The position numbers and the translations under genes were made by a program. This document shows, one piece after another, positions 33,373 through 44,555 of a DNA stretch of 64,000 nucleotides. Within the stretch, counting starts at the first letter, position 1, and the number at the start of each line of letters is the position of its first letter. Source of the stretch: Erythrobacteraceae bacterium E2-1 Yellow Sea (GTDB lineage: Bacteria > Pseudomonadota > Alphaproteobacteria > Sphingomonadales > Sphingomonadaceae); the NCBI GenBank assembly GCA_014983025.1, contig JADCLP010000002.1, positions 1 through 64,000 of the forward strand, read 5' to 3'. Under the pieces are notes generated by a model that saw only the letters and a program-made list of their open reading frames with translations, was not told the origin of the DNA and ran no database searches.

Positions 33373-33888
33373 ATGGATCGTTCGCAAAAAGCCGATGCGG
33401 TTGCCCAGCTCAATGCAGCCTTCCAAGAGGTTGGCGTGGTGGTTGTCACCCGCAACCTGGGCCTTTCGGTCGCTCAGTCGACTGATTTGCGCTCGAAGAT
33501 GCGTGAAGCAGGTGCATCCTATAAGGTTGCGAAGAACCGTCTCGCCAAGCTCGCCCTGAAAGACACCGATTATGTCGGCCTGGAAGAATTCCTCTCCGGT
33601 CCGACCGCGCTGGCCTGGTCAACTGACCCGGTTGCGGCTGCCAAGGCCGCTGTCGATTTCGCCAAGTCGAACGACAAGCTGGAAATCGTTGGTGGCTCGA
33701 TGGGCACGCAGGTACTCGACGAAGCAGGTGTGAAGGCCCTCGCCTCCATGCCCAGCCTCGACGAACTGCGTGGCACAATCGTGGGTCTCATCAACGCCCC
33801 GGCAACCAAGGTTGCCCAGGTCGTCAATGCCCCTGCTGCCAAGCTCGCTCGCGTATTCGGTGCCTATGGCGCCAAGGACGCAGCGTAA
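33373..33888 (+). CDS. rplJ: 50S ribosomal protein L10
   Basis: A 171-residue stalk base protein (MDRSQKADAVAQLNAAFQEV, KNRLAKLALKDTDY, SMPSLDELRGTIVGLINAPA). AAGGAG lies seven bases before ATG 33,373. It is cotranscribed with rplL. The usual upstream rplK-rplA and downstream rpoB are not adjacent, so the ribosomal-RNA polymerase cluster is split here. Confidence 0.98.
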   Translation: MDRSQKADAVAQLNAAFQEVGVVVVTRNLGLSVAQSTDLRSKMREAGASYKVAKNRLAKLALKDTDYVGLEEFLSGPTALAWSTDPVAAAKAAVDFAKSNDKLEIVGGSMGTQVLDEAGVKALASMPSLDELRGTIVGLINAPATKVAQVVNAPAAKLARVFGAYGAKDAA

Positions 33889-33972
33889 GAGACGCTTTTC
33901 GCAAACGCGATTTTTTCCGGGATGTGACCCTGCGTGGCCATCCCAGCCGAGTATTTTTTGGAGTGAAACATC

Positions 33973-34350
33973 ATGGCCGATATTGCCAAGCTTGTTGAAG
34001 AACTGTCGAAGCTGACTGTCCTGGAAGCCGCTGAGCTCGCCAAGGCGCTTGAAGAAGAGTGGGGCGTTAGCGCCGCTGCTGCTGTTGCTGTTGCTGCACC
34101 TGCTGGTGGTGGCGACGCTGGTGCCGCTGCTGAAGAGAAGGACGAATTCGACGTCATTCTCACCGGCGACGGTGGCAAGAAGATCCAGGTGATCAAGGAA
34201 GTCCGCGCCATCACCGGCCTGGGCCTGACCGAAGCCAAGGCGCTGGTTGAAAGTGCACCGAAGGCACTGAAGGAAGGCGTGAACAAGGCTGAAGCTGAAG
34301 ACGTGAAAGCCAAGATCGAAGCTGCCGGCGGTACCGTCGAGCTGAAGTAA
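33973..34350 (+). CDS. rplL: 50S ribosomal protein L7/L12
   Basis: A 125-residue stalk protein. N-terminal dimerisation domain ([20 protein letters not shown]), alanine-rich hinge and the C-terminal domain ([40 protein letters not shown]) are all normal. It binds elongation factors as dimers on L10. 84 bp separate it from rplJ and a terminator follows. Confidence 0.99.
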   Translation: MADIAKLVEELSKLTVLEAAELAKALEEEWGVSAAAAVAVAAPAGGGDAGAAAEEKDEFDVILTGDGGKKIQVIKEVRAITGLGLTEAKALVESAPKALKEGVNKAEAEDVKAKIEAAGGTVELK

Positions 34351-34377
34351 GCTTCTTTCTCGCTTGCGAGATAAAGG

Positions 34378-34411
34378 AAGGGCGGCCCCATTGCGGTGCC
34401 GCCCTTTTCTT
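34378..34411 (+). terminator. Rho-independent terminator of rplJ-rplL
   Basis: GGGCGGC (34,80-86 of this block, that is 34,380-34,386) pairs with GCCGCCC (34,398-34,404), followed by TTTTCTT. Placed 30 bp after the rplL stop; it may also end the opposing cytochrome gene. Confidence 0.9.
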
Positions 34412-34439
34412 ATGCGCCCAGCGCGCAGGCAAGATACGA

Positions 34440-34937
34440 TCAGATCGTCTTGAGGTATTCGATCAATTCGGTCCGCTTGGTGTCATCCTTCAGCCCCGGA
34501 TAACTCATCTTGGTGCCGGGCACGACTTCGCGGGGATTCTTGAGATAGGAATCCAGCGTCGCCACATCCCAAGTCAGACCCGAAGAATTCATGGCTGCGC
34601 TATAGGTAAAGTCTTCCAGGTGCCCCGCCTTGGTACCGAACACACCCGCCAATGATGGACCTATACCGTTCTTGCCCGGCACAACGCTGTGACACGCCTT
34701 GCACTGTGCAAAAACGGCAGGGGCGTTACTGGCTGGAATAGTCTGCGCAGCAGGCGCTTCAACCGCCACCGGAACCATCTCTGCCTTTGCAGTCTCAACA
34801 GATGGCACGCCTTCAACGGCAGCCGATTCAACTGGCTTTGCGGATTGAGGCGCTTCATCCTTTGGGGCAGTATCACCGCCACAAGCTGTGAGGGCTAGCA
34901 TGCCTGCCATAGTGACCAATTTCATATGTTTACGCAT
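34440..34937 (-). CDS. Lipoprotein c-type cytochrome
   Basis: A 165-residue exported cytochrome. The leader MRKHMKLVTMAGMLALTAC ends in a lipobox (LTAC), so it is likely anchored to a membrane in the periplasm. A proline/valine/glutamate-rich linker (about 20-75) precedes a class I cytochrome c domain with haem motif CKACH (in FAQCKACHSVVPGKNGIGPS) and axial methionine in GTKMSYPGL. The start at 34,937 has AAGGAA eight bases upstream. It could shuttle electrons between the bc1 complex and a terminal oxidase. Confidence 0.92.
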   Translation of the reverse strand: MRKHMKLVTMAGMLALTACGGDTAPKDEAPQSAKPVESAAVEGVPSVETAKAEMVPVAVEAPAAQTIPASNAPAVFAQCKACHSVVPGKNGIGPSLAGVFGTKAGHLEDFTYSAAMNSSGLTWDVATLDSYLKNPREVVPGTKMSYPGLKDDTKRTELIEYLKTI

Positions 34938-35157
34938 CGCCGGATTCCTTTCGATTCTGCGCCAGATCGGTAATTGTAACTTGTTCTGCAAGCAAACATT
35001 GTTCCGCATCAATTCACAGGCAAGATCAGGCTGGCTGTGGCTACAAAGCTGCACCGGCCAGACAAAATCAAACGAGAGTAACCGATAAAATTGTACCGTC
35101 AGCCTGCTCCCCCTATTCGGTGCGGCTGTTCGTCGCATTCGGACAGCGACTGAACCT

Positions 35158-36558
35158 ATGCATGATCAACATGTCTTAAAGCCCCTGCCCCAAGGCAGTG
35201 ATGGCTGGCGGAAAGAGATTTTCGCCACTTCCCGTCTCGCATGGCCGCTGGCGCTCGCCAATCTTTTGCAAATGCTCACCTATGCAGTGGATGTGATGTT
35301 CATTGCCCGCCTGGGTGAAAAACCCCTGGCAGCTTCGGCCATAGCCATTGCATTGTTCGGCCTGATCTTGTGGGCGTTATCAGGGCTGACCGGTGCCGTC
35401 GCCCCGGTCATTTCCGCAACATTGGGCGAACGCGCGATAGCCCTTCGACCTGTGCGCAGAGCCACACGTATGGCATTATGGCTTGCTGTTATGGCGGGCG
35501 CAGTTGGCATGGGTGTTGCGCTGATGCTGGGGCCGATCATGCAAATGACCGGGCAAGAACCGCAGATCATCCTGCTTGCCACATCCTACAACCAGATATT
35601 GATCTGGTCGCTGGTCCCCATGGTGCTGGCCAATGTCCTGCGCAATTTTGTTTCAGCACTGGATCACCCCATAATTGCGACTGCGATTACGGCTGGTGGC
35701 ATTTTTGTAAATGCTGCTGCGAATTACGCCTTCATCTTCGGCAATTTCGGGGCACCTGAAATGGGGCTGGAGGGGGCGGCCGTTGCTACCGTTATCACTT
35801 CCTTGGTAACGGTAGCTGCTTATGCCTTGCTGATCCTGTTTATCCCTTCATTGCACCGGTACCGGATTTTCGGGCGCTTATGGAGCGCGGACTGGAAAGT
35901 CCTGATGCATATAATCCACGTGGGCGCACCGATTGCACTGACTATCACAGCAGAGGCCGGCATATTCGCCACAGCTGCATTTCTGATGGGAAATATCGGC
36001 ACAGCGCAACTCGCAGCCCATACCGTGGCACTGCAAATAGCTGCATTGGCTTTCCAGGTGCCTTTTGGCGTGGGCCAGGCTGCAACCATCAGAGTCGGCT
36101 TTTTCTATGGCGCGCGTGACAAGGAAGGGATGCGCAAGGCAGGCTGGACAGGCATTGCCATTGGCACCGGCTTTATGGCGATCACAGCATTGGCCATGTT
36201 GTTGATGCCCATGGTCTTGTTGACGATCTATATCGATCCATGGGCGCCTGAAAATACAGTTCTGGTCGGCTTTGCCCTGCAATATCTGATGATCGCCGCA
36301 GCCTTCCAGCTGTTTGACGGCATGCAAGCGGTCGCCGCGGGTGCATTACGCGGCTTGCAGGATACGCGCATGCCCATGTGGATTGCGCTGTTCGCCTATT
36401 GGGTGCCCGGCATTGGCATCGCGCTCACGCTGGGTTTTGCCACGCCATTACAGGGAACCGGCGTATGGATCGGGCTAGCCACCGGACTGGCAGTGGCGGC
36501 ATTGCTTCTGACCTGGCGCTGGACCCATCGCGACCGTCTGGGTCTGACGCAGCGATAG
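35158..36558 (+). CDS. MATE family efflux transporter
   Basis: A 466-residue protein with about twelve membrane helices. The N-terminus (LAWPLALANLLQMLTYAVDV) and FIARLGEKPLAASAIA are the NorM-type signature; the second half repeats it (GAPIALTITAEAGIFATAAF, FQVPFGVGQAATIRVG, DGMQAVAAGALRGLQDTRMP). It exports drugs or metabolites against sodium or proton gradients. Divergent from the cytochrome gene, no regulator beside it, and followed by groESL after the CIRCE site. Confidence 0.94.
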   Translation: MHDQHVLKPLPQGSDGWRKEIFATSRLAWPLALANLLQMLTYAVDVMFIARLGEKPLAASAIAIALFGLILWALSGLTGAVAPVISATLGERAIALRPVRRATRMALWLAVMAGAVGMGVALMLGPIMQMTGQEPQIILLATSYNQILIWSLVPMVLANVLRNFVSALDHPIIATAITAGGIFVNAAANYAFIFGNFGAPEMGLEGAAVATVITSLVTVAAYALLILFIPSLHRYRIFGRLWSADWKVLMHIIHVGAPIALTITAEAGIFATAAFLMGNIGTAQLAAHTVALQIAALAFQVPFGVGQAATIRVGFFYGARDKEGMRKAGWTGIAIGTGFMAITALAMLLMPMVLLTIYIDPWAPENTVLVGFALQYLMIAAAFQLFDGMQAVAAGALRGLQDTRMPMWIALFAYWVPGIGIALTLGFATPLQGTGVWIGLATGLAVAALLLTWRWTHRDRLGLTQR

Positions 36559-36646
36559 GCCAAGGGCCACCAATCAACAAAACTTGCAAAATTTTTTCCT
36601 GAACAAAGGTTGACTCCTTCTTGGGGGATCACCAAATGCGCCGCGC

Positions 36647-36671
36647 TGGCACTCTGACAAGGAGAGTGCCA
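36647..36671. promoter_or_regulatory. CIRCE element (HrcA operator) of groESL
   Basis: TGGCACTC-N9-GAGTGCCA at 36,647-36,654 and 36,664-36,671, the consensus HrcA operator with a nine-base spacer. A TTGACT at 36,609 is a possible -35. HrcA repression and heat induction of groESL are expected. Confidence 0.95.
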
Positions 36672-36708
36672 ATATCATGAGATCAACCTTAAGAGAGAGG
36701 TCATTACA

Positions 36709-36996
36709 ATGGCATTTCGCCCTCTGCACGACCGCGTTCTGGTCCGTCGCATCGAAGCCGAAGAAAAGACTGCTGGCGGCATCATCATTCCCGACAGCGC
36801 CAAGGAAAAGCCCAGCGAAGGTGAAGTTGTCGCAGTAGGCAATGGCTCCAAGGCGGAAGACGGCACCGTCACCCCGCTCGACGTCAAGGCTGGCGATCGC
36901 GTGCTGTTCGGCAAATGGTCGGGCACCGAAGTGAAGCTCGACGGCGAAGACCTGCTGATCATGAAGGAAAGCGACATCATGGGGATCATCGGCTGA
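36709..36996 (+). CDS. groES: Co-chaperonin GroES
   Basis: A 95-residue GroES ([40 protein letters not shown], mobile loop and [19 protein letters not shown]). Cytoplasmic heptameric lid of GroEL. GAGAGG lies about nine bases before ATG. The gene is preceded by CIRCE and followed 54 bp later by groEL. Confidence 0.99.
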   Translation: MAFRPLHDRVLVRRIEAEEKTAGGIIIPDSAKEKPSEGEVVAVGNGSKAEDGTVTPLDVKAGDRVLFGKWSGTEVKLDGEDLLIMKESDIMGIIG

Positions 36997-37011
36997 TCGG
37001 CCGAGCCCTGA

Positions 37012-38697
<1,686 letters not shown>

Positions 38698-38724
38698 GCC
38701 AGCCAGCCAAGCTGTTATCAGAAT

Positions 38725-38762
38725 GGCCCGGCGGGGACGTGTTCCTGCCGGGCTTTTCTTTT
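38725..38762 (+). terminator. Rho-independent terminator of groESL
   Basis: GCCCGGC (38,726-38,732) pairs with GCCGGGC (38,747-38,753) followed by TTTTCTTTT, about 28 bp after the groEL stop. Confidence 0.9.
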
Positions 38763-38891
38763 GCGTAAGATCATTTGGCGACGGTTTGGTCGTGCATTGC
38801 GCACTTTTCAGCGCTCAAAATGCGTAAATCGCTTTACGAGGGGAATCTCGACACGTTAACCTTACGACAACCATAGGGGACTTACGCTGCC

Positions 38892-39926
38892 ATGATGCTG
38901 AAGCGGATGATCAGACTTGCTGCGATAACCCTGGCCGCCACCGGGCTGGCCATTGCCCCTGCACAGGCGCAATCCAATGATCTCAACGCCGCTTTTGACA
39001 ATGCATTGGGCACACAGGTCCGTGCTCCACGCACATTTCAGGCGACTTACGACAGTTCGCTCGAACGGCGCATCGCGCAGCTGGCTGATGGCGATAAGGG
39101 CCGTATTGGTGTGGCAGCGATTGACCTGAGCACTGGCCAGGAAATTTCCGTACTGGGTGATCAACTGTTCCCCATGGCTTCAACCAGCAAGATTGCTGTT
39201 GCGGCGACATTTCTGGAAATGGTCGAACAGGGCAAATACTCGCTCAGCAGCGAATTCCCGCTGATGCTGCCGGTAAGCTCGGCCAGATTCTCCAGCGCAG
39301 TCGCGCCAGTACGCCAGGGCGAATATATGCCCGCAATCGATCTGATTGAAATCATGATCACGCGGTCCAGCAACCCAGCTACAGATGCACTTCTGGCGGC
39401 CGTCGGCGGTCCCGCCAAAGTCAATGATTGGGTCCGCCGCCAGGGGATCAAGAACTGGAGCATCAACCGCGATATCGCAACTCTGGTGCGCGATGATGGG
39501 GAATTCGATCCTGCCAATCACATTGACAAGCGCGATGCGGCAACCCCGCGCGCGATGCTGAAACTATTGACCGGGCTATATCAGGGCAAATTCCTGTCCG
39601 CCGAAAGCCGCCGTGTCTTGTTGAGTGCCATGAGCCGCACGCGCACCGGCAAACGCCGTATTCCCGCGCTGATCCCTGCTGATGCAAAAGTGAGCCACAA
39701 GACAGGCTCTCTCAACAACACATCCAGCGATGTTGGTTTTATCGAAGGGCCCGATGGCCGCGTTATTGCCCTGGCCATATATGTCACTGGACAAGGTGCC
39801 CGATTGGCGCGTGAAGAACGGATCGCGGCACTGGCTCGTGCCCTTTATGATGGCTATGCCGCAGAAGCGCGCAAGCAGGTATGGACCAGCGCACCAGCAC
39901 AAAACGACAATCAGACTGGCGGCTGA
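38892..39926 (+). CDS. Class A beta-lactamase-like serine hydrolase, likely not a lactamase
   Basis: A 344-residue exported protein (signal MIRLAAITLAATGLAIAPAQ then AQ cleavage). Class A fold motifs are SxxK (STSK in PMASTSKIAVAA, about 99-102), SSN replacing SDN in ITRSSNPATDALLAAVGG, and KTG in VSHKTGSLNNTSSD. The omega-loop glutamate with ExxLN is not recognisable (region RDDGEFDPANHIDKRDAATP), so deacylation is unlikely. It is probably a peptidoglycan-active or acyltransferase-like serine enzyme. A second ATG three bases on is equally possible. No ampR-type regulator is adjacent. Confidence 0.85.
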   Translation: MMLKRMIRLAAITLAATGLAIAPAQAQSNDLNAAFDNALGTQVRAPRTFQATYDSSLERRIAQLADGDKGRIGVAAIDLSTGQEISVLGDQLFPMASTSKIAVAATFLEMVEQGKYSLSSEFPLMLPVSSARFSSAVAPVRQGEYMPAIDLIEIMITRSSNPATDALLAAVGGPAKVNDWVRRQGIKNWSINRDIATLVRDDGEFDPANHIDKRDAATPRAMLKLLTGLYQGKFLSAESRRVLLSAMSRTRTGKRRIPALIPADAKVSHKTGSLNNTSSDVGFIEGPDGRVIALAIYVTGQGARLAREERIAALARALYDGYAAEARKQVWTSAPAQNDNQTGG

Positions 39927-39983
39927 GCATCGCCGAATTCAATCTGGTTTAACCGGCGACCGTGCCGGATCATCAACCGGGCA

Positions 39984-40016
39984 AAGAAAAAGGGTGGCGC
40001 CTTGCGGCACCACCCC
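39984..40016 (-). terminator. Rho-independent terminator of the small lipoprotein gene
   Basis: On the minus strand GGGTGGTGCC (40,106-40,115 side) pairs with GGCGCCACCC with one mismatch and is followed by TTTTTCTTT, about 27 bp downstream of the lipoprotein stop. Confidence 0.85.
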
Positions 40017-40042
40017 TTAACTGTTCGAAAGAACTTGCGCGA

Positions 40043-40279
40043 TTACTCGGCAGCAGCTTCTTCAGTTGCTTCAACAGCAGCGTCAGCAGCTTCAGCAGCA
40101 GCGTCGGTTGCTTCTTCAACAGCTTCAGTAGCTTCAACAGTAGCTTCGTCAGCAACGGCTTCAGCGTCAGCAGCCATCGATTCTGCAGTTGCGTCTGCAG
40201 CTTCTTCGGTCTGTTCCGAGCAAGCAGCCAGGCCAAGAGCCGAACCGGCGATCGCAGCAGCGAGAATGATCTTACGCAT
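40043..40279 (-). CDS. Small alanine/glutamate-rich lipoprotein
   Basis: A 78-residue protein. The leader MRKIILAAAIAGSALGLAAC ends in a lipobox (LAAC). The rest is almost only A, E, T, D and V (EATEAVEEATDAAAEAADAA as part), with a heptad-like spacing that predicts one amphipathic helix, comparable in build to Lpp-like or Ala-rich periplasmic lipoproteins. Own promoter region and terminator. No family name is certain. Its repeat DNA is due to this amino-acid bias. Confidence 0.8.
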   Translation of the reverse strand: MRKIILAAAIAGSALGLAACSEQTEEAADATAESMAADAEAVADEATVEATEAVEEATDAAAEAADAAVEATEEAAAE

Positions 40280-40540
40280 AGGTATAAACCCCTTAAAACA
40301 GCGAGTGAAATGCATGGCTTACTTTAGTAAGCCTTGCACAAAGCCAGCCGAAATATGGCTGGCTTCGGGGTGGCTAAATAATGGCGATTTTGTGACCATG
40401 CAAGCCGATTCGATGAATGAGGCCATTTTTTTGCCTCAATTCACCGCAGCTGCCGCAGAGTTCATCCTGCTTGCCCCACGGTAATTTTGTCAGTGGAAAT
40501 CGACTTACCAGCAGTGCCGCGCACTGCTAGCAAGCATGCC

Positions 40541-43375
40541 ATGTCTGATAAGCAGCATCTCTATCTCGTTGATGGTTCATCCTATATATTCCGGGCATAT
40601 CATCGCCTGCCCCCTCTGACAGATCCGGAAGGAACGCCAGTGGGGGCGGTTTATGGTTACACCACAATGCTGTGGAAGCTGGCAGACGATCTGGACAAGG
40701 CAGAAGGTCCGACACATCTGGCGGTGATTCTGGACAAGGATTCGAAGAGTTTCCGCAACGAGATTTACCCTGAATACAAGGCCAATCGCCCACCAGCGCC
40801 TGAAGATCTGGTGCCGCAATTCCCGCTGATTCGTGATGCAACACGCGCCTTCAGCCTGCCCTGCATCGAACAAGCTGGACTGGAAGCCGACGATCTGATC
40901 GCTTCCTATGCGCGTGCTGCGCAGGCGCGCGGCTGGGACGTCACCATTGTATCATCTGACAAGGATCTGATGCAGCTGGTGGGTGAAGAAAATGGCGCGC
41001 GGATCGACATGCTCGATACGATGAAAAGCCAACGCATTTATCGCGATGAAGTGGAAGAGAAATTCGGTGTCCAGCCAGAATTGGTGGGCGATGTTTTGGC
41101 CCTGATGGGCGACAGTGTTGACAACGTTCCCGGCATTTTCGGTATCGGGCCCAAAACTGCCAGCAAGCTGATTGCGGAACACGGATCACTCACTGCTGCG
41201 CTTGCTTCAGCTGAAGGCATGAAAACGTCCAAGCTGAAGGAACGGCTCATCGAACATCGCGCTGACGCAGAACTCAGCCGTATTCTTGTTGCATTGAAGG
41301 AAGATTGCGAACTTCCAGAGCCGCTGGACGATTTCAAGCTCGAAGGCGTTCCGCCCGAACCCCTTGCTGCGTTCCTGGCGAAGCACGGCTTCACTTCGCT
41401 GCTGCGGCGTCTGGATGCGGGGACTGGCAGCCCCTCCCGCGCAACTGACCTCAACCCACCCAAGCAGGTGGTGGCAAGTGACAAGGGCACGCAAGACGCA
41501 CACCGTCAGCCCTTGCCGGAACTGCCTGAGGTTGACCGCAATTCCTATGAAACAGTCCAATCGATGGAACGGCTGGAATATTGGATAGCGCGGGCGCATG
41601 CAGCCGGACTTGTGGCGGTCGACACCGAAACCAGCGCGCTGGATGCAATGCAGGCTGATCTGGTTGGCGTCAGCCTGGCACTTGGCCCCAATGATGCCTG
41701 TTATATTCCGCTGGGCCATGGCGGGACAGATATGTTTGCAGAGAAGCCCGATCAGGTGCCCCTGGATCAGGCTGTGGCCGCTCTCAAGCCCCTGCTGGAA
41801 AGTGATGCCGTGCTGAAGGTGGGGCAGAACATCAAATATGACATCAATGTGCTGGCACGCCACGATATCGCCATTGCGCCAGTTGATGACACAATGGTCA
41901 TCAGTTTCACACTTGATGCCGGCCGTCAGCAGGATGGGATTGGCGGCGGCCACGGGATGGACGAGTTGTCTGAACGGCACCTCGGCCATATCCCGCTCGC
42001 TTTCAAGGATGTCTGCGGCACCGGCAAGAAAGCGATACCCTTTGGCGAAGTGCCCCTGGACAAGGCGACCGAATATGCCGCCGAAGACGCCGACGTAACC
42101 TGGCGATTGCACGCATTGTTGAAACCGCGTCTGGCTGAAGAAGGTGGCACTCGCATTTATGAACGAGTTGATCGTCCGCTGATACCGGTGGTTGCGCGCA
42201 TGGAGCGTGAAGGGATCAAGGTTGATAGAGGGCGATTGTCCAAACTGTCAGAACAATTTGCGCAGGAAACAGCACGTCTGGAAAGCGAAATTCACGGCCT
42301 GGCCGGGCAGGAATTTACCGTCGGCAGCCCCAAGCAATTGGGTGATATTCTGTTCGACAAGCTCGGCTTCAAGGGCGGGAAGAAAGGCAAGAGCGGCCAA
42401 TATTCCACTGACCAGAGCGTGCTGGAAAAGCTTGCCGTCGACGGGGCTGAAATTGCCCGCAAAGTGTTGGAATGGCGCCATCTGGCCAAATTGAAATCCA
42501 CCTATACCGATGCCCTTCAGGAACAGATCAATCCGCATACGGGCCGTGTCCACACCAGTTACGGCCTTGTGGGCGCACAAACCGGTCGCCTATCCTCCAC
42601 CGATCCCAATCTGCAGAATATCCCGGTGCGTACTGAAATCGGGCGACAAATTCGCCAGGCATTTGTGCCTGAAACGGGCAATGTCCTGCTCGCTGCCGAC
42701 TATTCACAGATCGAATTGCGGCTGGCCGCACATATGGCCGATGTGCAAAGCCTGAAGGATGCCTTTGCCGCAGGTGAAGACATTCACGCCCGTACTGCGC
42801 AGGAAATGTTTGGTGAGGTGACCCGCGATAGCCGTGCCCGCGCCAAAACCATCAATTTCGCCATTCTTTATGGCATTTCACGCTGGGGGCTTGCTGGTCG
42901 TCTAGAGGTCACTCCAGAAGAAGCCCAGAGTATGATCGACACCTATTTCCAGCGCTTCCCCGGCATCCAGCGTTACATCATGGAAACCCTGGAGACAGTC
43001 CGCGAGCGCGGCTATTCCGAAACCCTGTTTGGACGCAAGACATGGTTTCCGCGGATCAACTCAAAGAACCAGGCCGAACGACAGGGCAGCGAACGTGCCG
43101 CCATCAACGCCCCGATCCAGGGCACAAGCGCCGACATTATCAAGCGAGCCATGGCACGCATGCTGCCCTCTCTGGAGTCTGAAGGGCTGCACAATGTGCG
43201 CATGCTATTGCAAGTGCACGATGAATTGGTGTTCGAACTGCCAGAAAATGATGTCGCTAAAGCCAGTCCGGTGATCGAGCGTGTAATGGCAGAAGCCGCC
43301 GCACCAGCGGTGGAACTGTCAGTTCCACTGGGTGTTGAAATCGGAACCGGCATCAACTGGGATGCAGCGCATTGA
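40541..43375 (+). CDS. polA: DNA polymerase I
   Basis: A 944-residue enzyme. The 5' nuclease domain (LYLVDGSSYIFRAYHRLPPL onward) is followed by a 3'-5' exonuclease with its metal ligands intact (VAVDTETSALDAM, GQNIKYDINVLARHD, EYAAEDADVTWRLHALL) and the polymerase domain with NVLLAADYSQIELRLAAHMA and RRxxKxxNFAxxYG as ARAKTINFAILYGISRWGLA, finishing with LLQVHDELVFEL. ATG 40,541 is used; the frame stays open upstream to a TTG at 40,487 without homologous sequence. A complete, proofreading-type PolA. Confidence 0.98.
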   Translation: MSDKQHLYLVDGSSYIFRAYHRLPPLTDPEGTPVGAVYGYTTMLWKLADDLDKAEGPTHLAVILDKDSKSFRNEIYPEYKANRPPAPEDLVPQFPLIRDATRAFSLPCIEQAGLEADDLIASYARAAQARGWDVTIVSSDKDLMQLVGEENGARIDMLDTMKSQRIYRDEVEEKFGVQPELVGDVLALMGDSVDNVPGIFGIGPKTASKLIAEHGSLTAALASAEGMKTSKLKERLIEHRADAELSRILVALKEDCELPEPLDDFKLEGVPPEPLAAFLAKHGFTSLLRRLDAGTGSPSRATDLNPPKQVVASDKGTQDAHRQPLPELPEVDRNSYETVQSMERLEYWIARAHAAGLVAVDTETSALDAMQADLVGVSLALGPNDACYIPLGHGGTDMFAEKPDQVPLDQAVAALKPLLESDAVLKVGQNIKYDINVLARHDIAIAPVDDTMVISFTLDAGRQQDGIGGGHGMDELSERHLGHIPLAFKDVCGTGKKAIPFGEVPLDKATEYAAEDADVTWRLHALLKPRLAEEGGTRIYERVDRPLIPVVARMEREGIKVDRGRLSKLSEQFAQETARLESEIHGLAGQEFTVGSPKQLGDILFDKLGFKGGKKGKSGQYSTDQSVLEKLAVDGAEIARKVLEWRHLAKLKSTYTDALQEQINPHTGRVHTSYGLVGAQTGRLSSTDPNLQNIPVRTEIGRQIRQAFVPETGNVLLAADYSQIELRLAAHMADVQSLKDAFAAGEDIHARTAQEMFGEVTRDSRARAKTINFAILYGISRWGLAGRLEVTPEEAQSMIDTYFQRFPGIQRYIMETLETVRERGYSETLFGRKTWFPRINSKNQAERQGSERAAINAPIQGTSADIIKRAMARMLPSLESEGLHNVRMLLQVHDELVFELPENDVAKASPVIERVMAEAAAPAVELSVPLGVEIGTGINWDAAH

Positions 43376-43435
43376 TAGAACGGAACATCCGACACAAACT
43401 TGCAAGTACCGCCTACCTTCCATAGGGCACGCGTG

Positions 43436-44515
43436 ATGTTAGAAAGATATAATCCAACTAATTGGGATATCGCCTGGACTGAAGTAACTGCTGCTGCAAT
43501 TGAGGTGGTCGCCGCGATCACAATTGCTTGGCTGCTCTTTCGCGCCGTATTCGCACTTGTCAGCCGGTTGACGCAGCTTTCGGAAACACAAGTTGACGAG
43601 ATGATCGTTGATCGCGTGCGTCGACCGGTCAAATGGTCATTTATCGCCATTGGCATCACTTTGGTTGCGCAATCCAACCCAGAATTGAAAGCATACTGGG
43701 AGCCGATGGCCCGCTTCCTGCGCCCAGCCCTGCTCGGCTGGATTGCCTTTACTCTGGTCAAGGCTTTCACAGCAGCGCTGGAATTGCGACTGGAGTTATC
43801 GGAAGATCCGGTTTCCGTGCGCAGCCGACGTACGCGAATTGCCATCCTGTCACGTACCGCCACATTTGCTATCATTTTTATCACAGTTGGCCTGATGCTG
43901 CTGGGCATTCCGGCAGTACGCGATATTGGCACGACTTTACTTGCGTCCGCTGGTCTTGCTGCTTTGGCAGTGGGTGCCGCTGCGCAGCCCGCGCTCAAAT
44001 CCCTGATTGCAGGAATGCAGGTGGCATTGACCGAGCCGTTTCGTATTGGCGATCTGGTCCGGGTCGATGGCGAAGGTGGTCGCGTAGAGGAAATTCGGCT
44101 GAGTTTTGTCACAGTACGCACCTGGGATGAACGTGTTCTGGTTGTGCCCACCAGTCGTTTTCTGGATCAAAGCTTCGAAAACTGGTCACGCATCAGCGAG
44201 AAACTGACGGGGCCTGTTTTCCTTCATCTCGATCCGGCTGCTGCTATCGACCCGATCCGCGAAGAATTTGAGCGCTTCGTGACCAGCCACGAACTCTATG
44301 ATGGTCGTAATATCGCCTGCCTGATGACCGAAGCCTATCCAGAAAGTGTGGAACTGCGTCTGTCTATGAGCGCAGCAACCATTGGTGACCTGTGGGTTCT
44401 GCGCTGCGAAACACGCGAACATATGCTGAAATGGTTGCGCGAAAACCAGCCCGATGCGTTGATCCGCCACCGGCTGGAGGTGGAAGCAGCAAATGCACGG
44501 GTGGCTGGCGGTTAA
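43436..44515 (+). CDS. Small-conductance mechanosensitive channel (MscS) family
   Basis: A 359-residue membrane protein with four helices: VTAAAIEVVAAITIAWLLFR, KWSFIAIGITLVAQ, LRPALLGWIAFTLVKA and FAIIFITVGLMLLG, followed by the MscS pore-helix region ASAGLAALAVGAAAQPALKS (about 180-200) and the beta domain LTEPFRIGDLVRVDGEGGRV. The start 43,436 avoids a 12-residue extension from a TTG. Probably releases ions on hypo-osmotic shock. It lies 60 bp downstream of polA and converges with CDC48. Confidence 0.92.
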   Translation: MLERYNPTNWDIAWTEVTAAAIEVVAAITIAWLLFRAVFALVSRLTQLSETQVDEMIVDRVRRPVKWSFIAIGITLVAQSNPELKAYWEPMARFLRPALLGWIAFTLVKAFTAALELRLELSEDPVSVRSRRTRIAILSRTATFAIIFITVGLMLLGIPAVRDIGTTLLASAGLAALAVGAAAQPALKSLIAGMQVALTEPFRIGDLVRVDGEGGRVEEIRLSFVTVRTWDERVLVVPTSRFLDQSFENWSRISEKLTGPVFLHLDPAAAIDPIREEFERFVTSHELYDGRNIACLMTEAYPESVELRLSMSAATIGDLWVLRCETREHMLKWLRENQPDALIRHRLEVEAANARVAGG

Positions 44516-44555
44516 GCTGTCAGCTCGGACGGACTAAGCCTGCCAAACTGACAGC

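Noticed and set aside
40050..40200. Imperfect AGCAGCTTC-type repeat resembling a CRISPR or VNTR
   Set aside because: The pattern is coding repetition of the Ala/Glu-rich lipoprotein; no spacer structure. No CRISPR array exists in the window.
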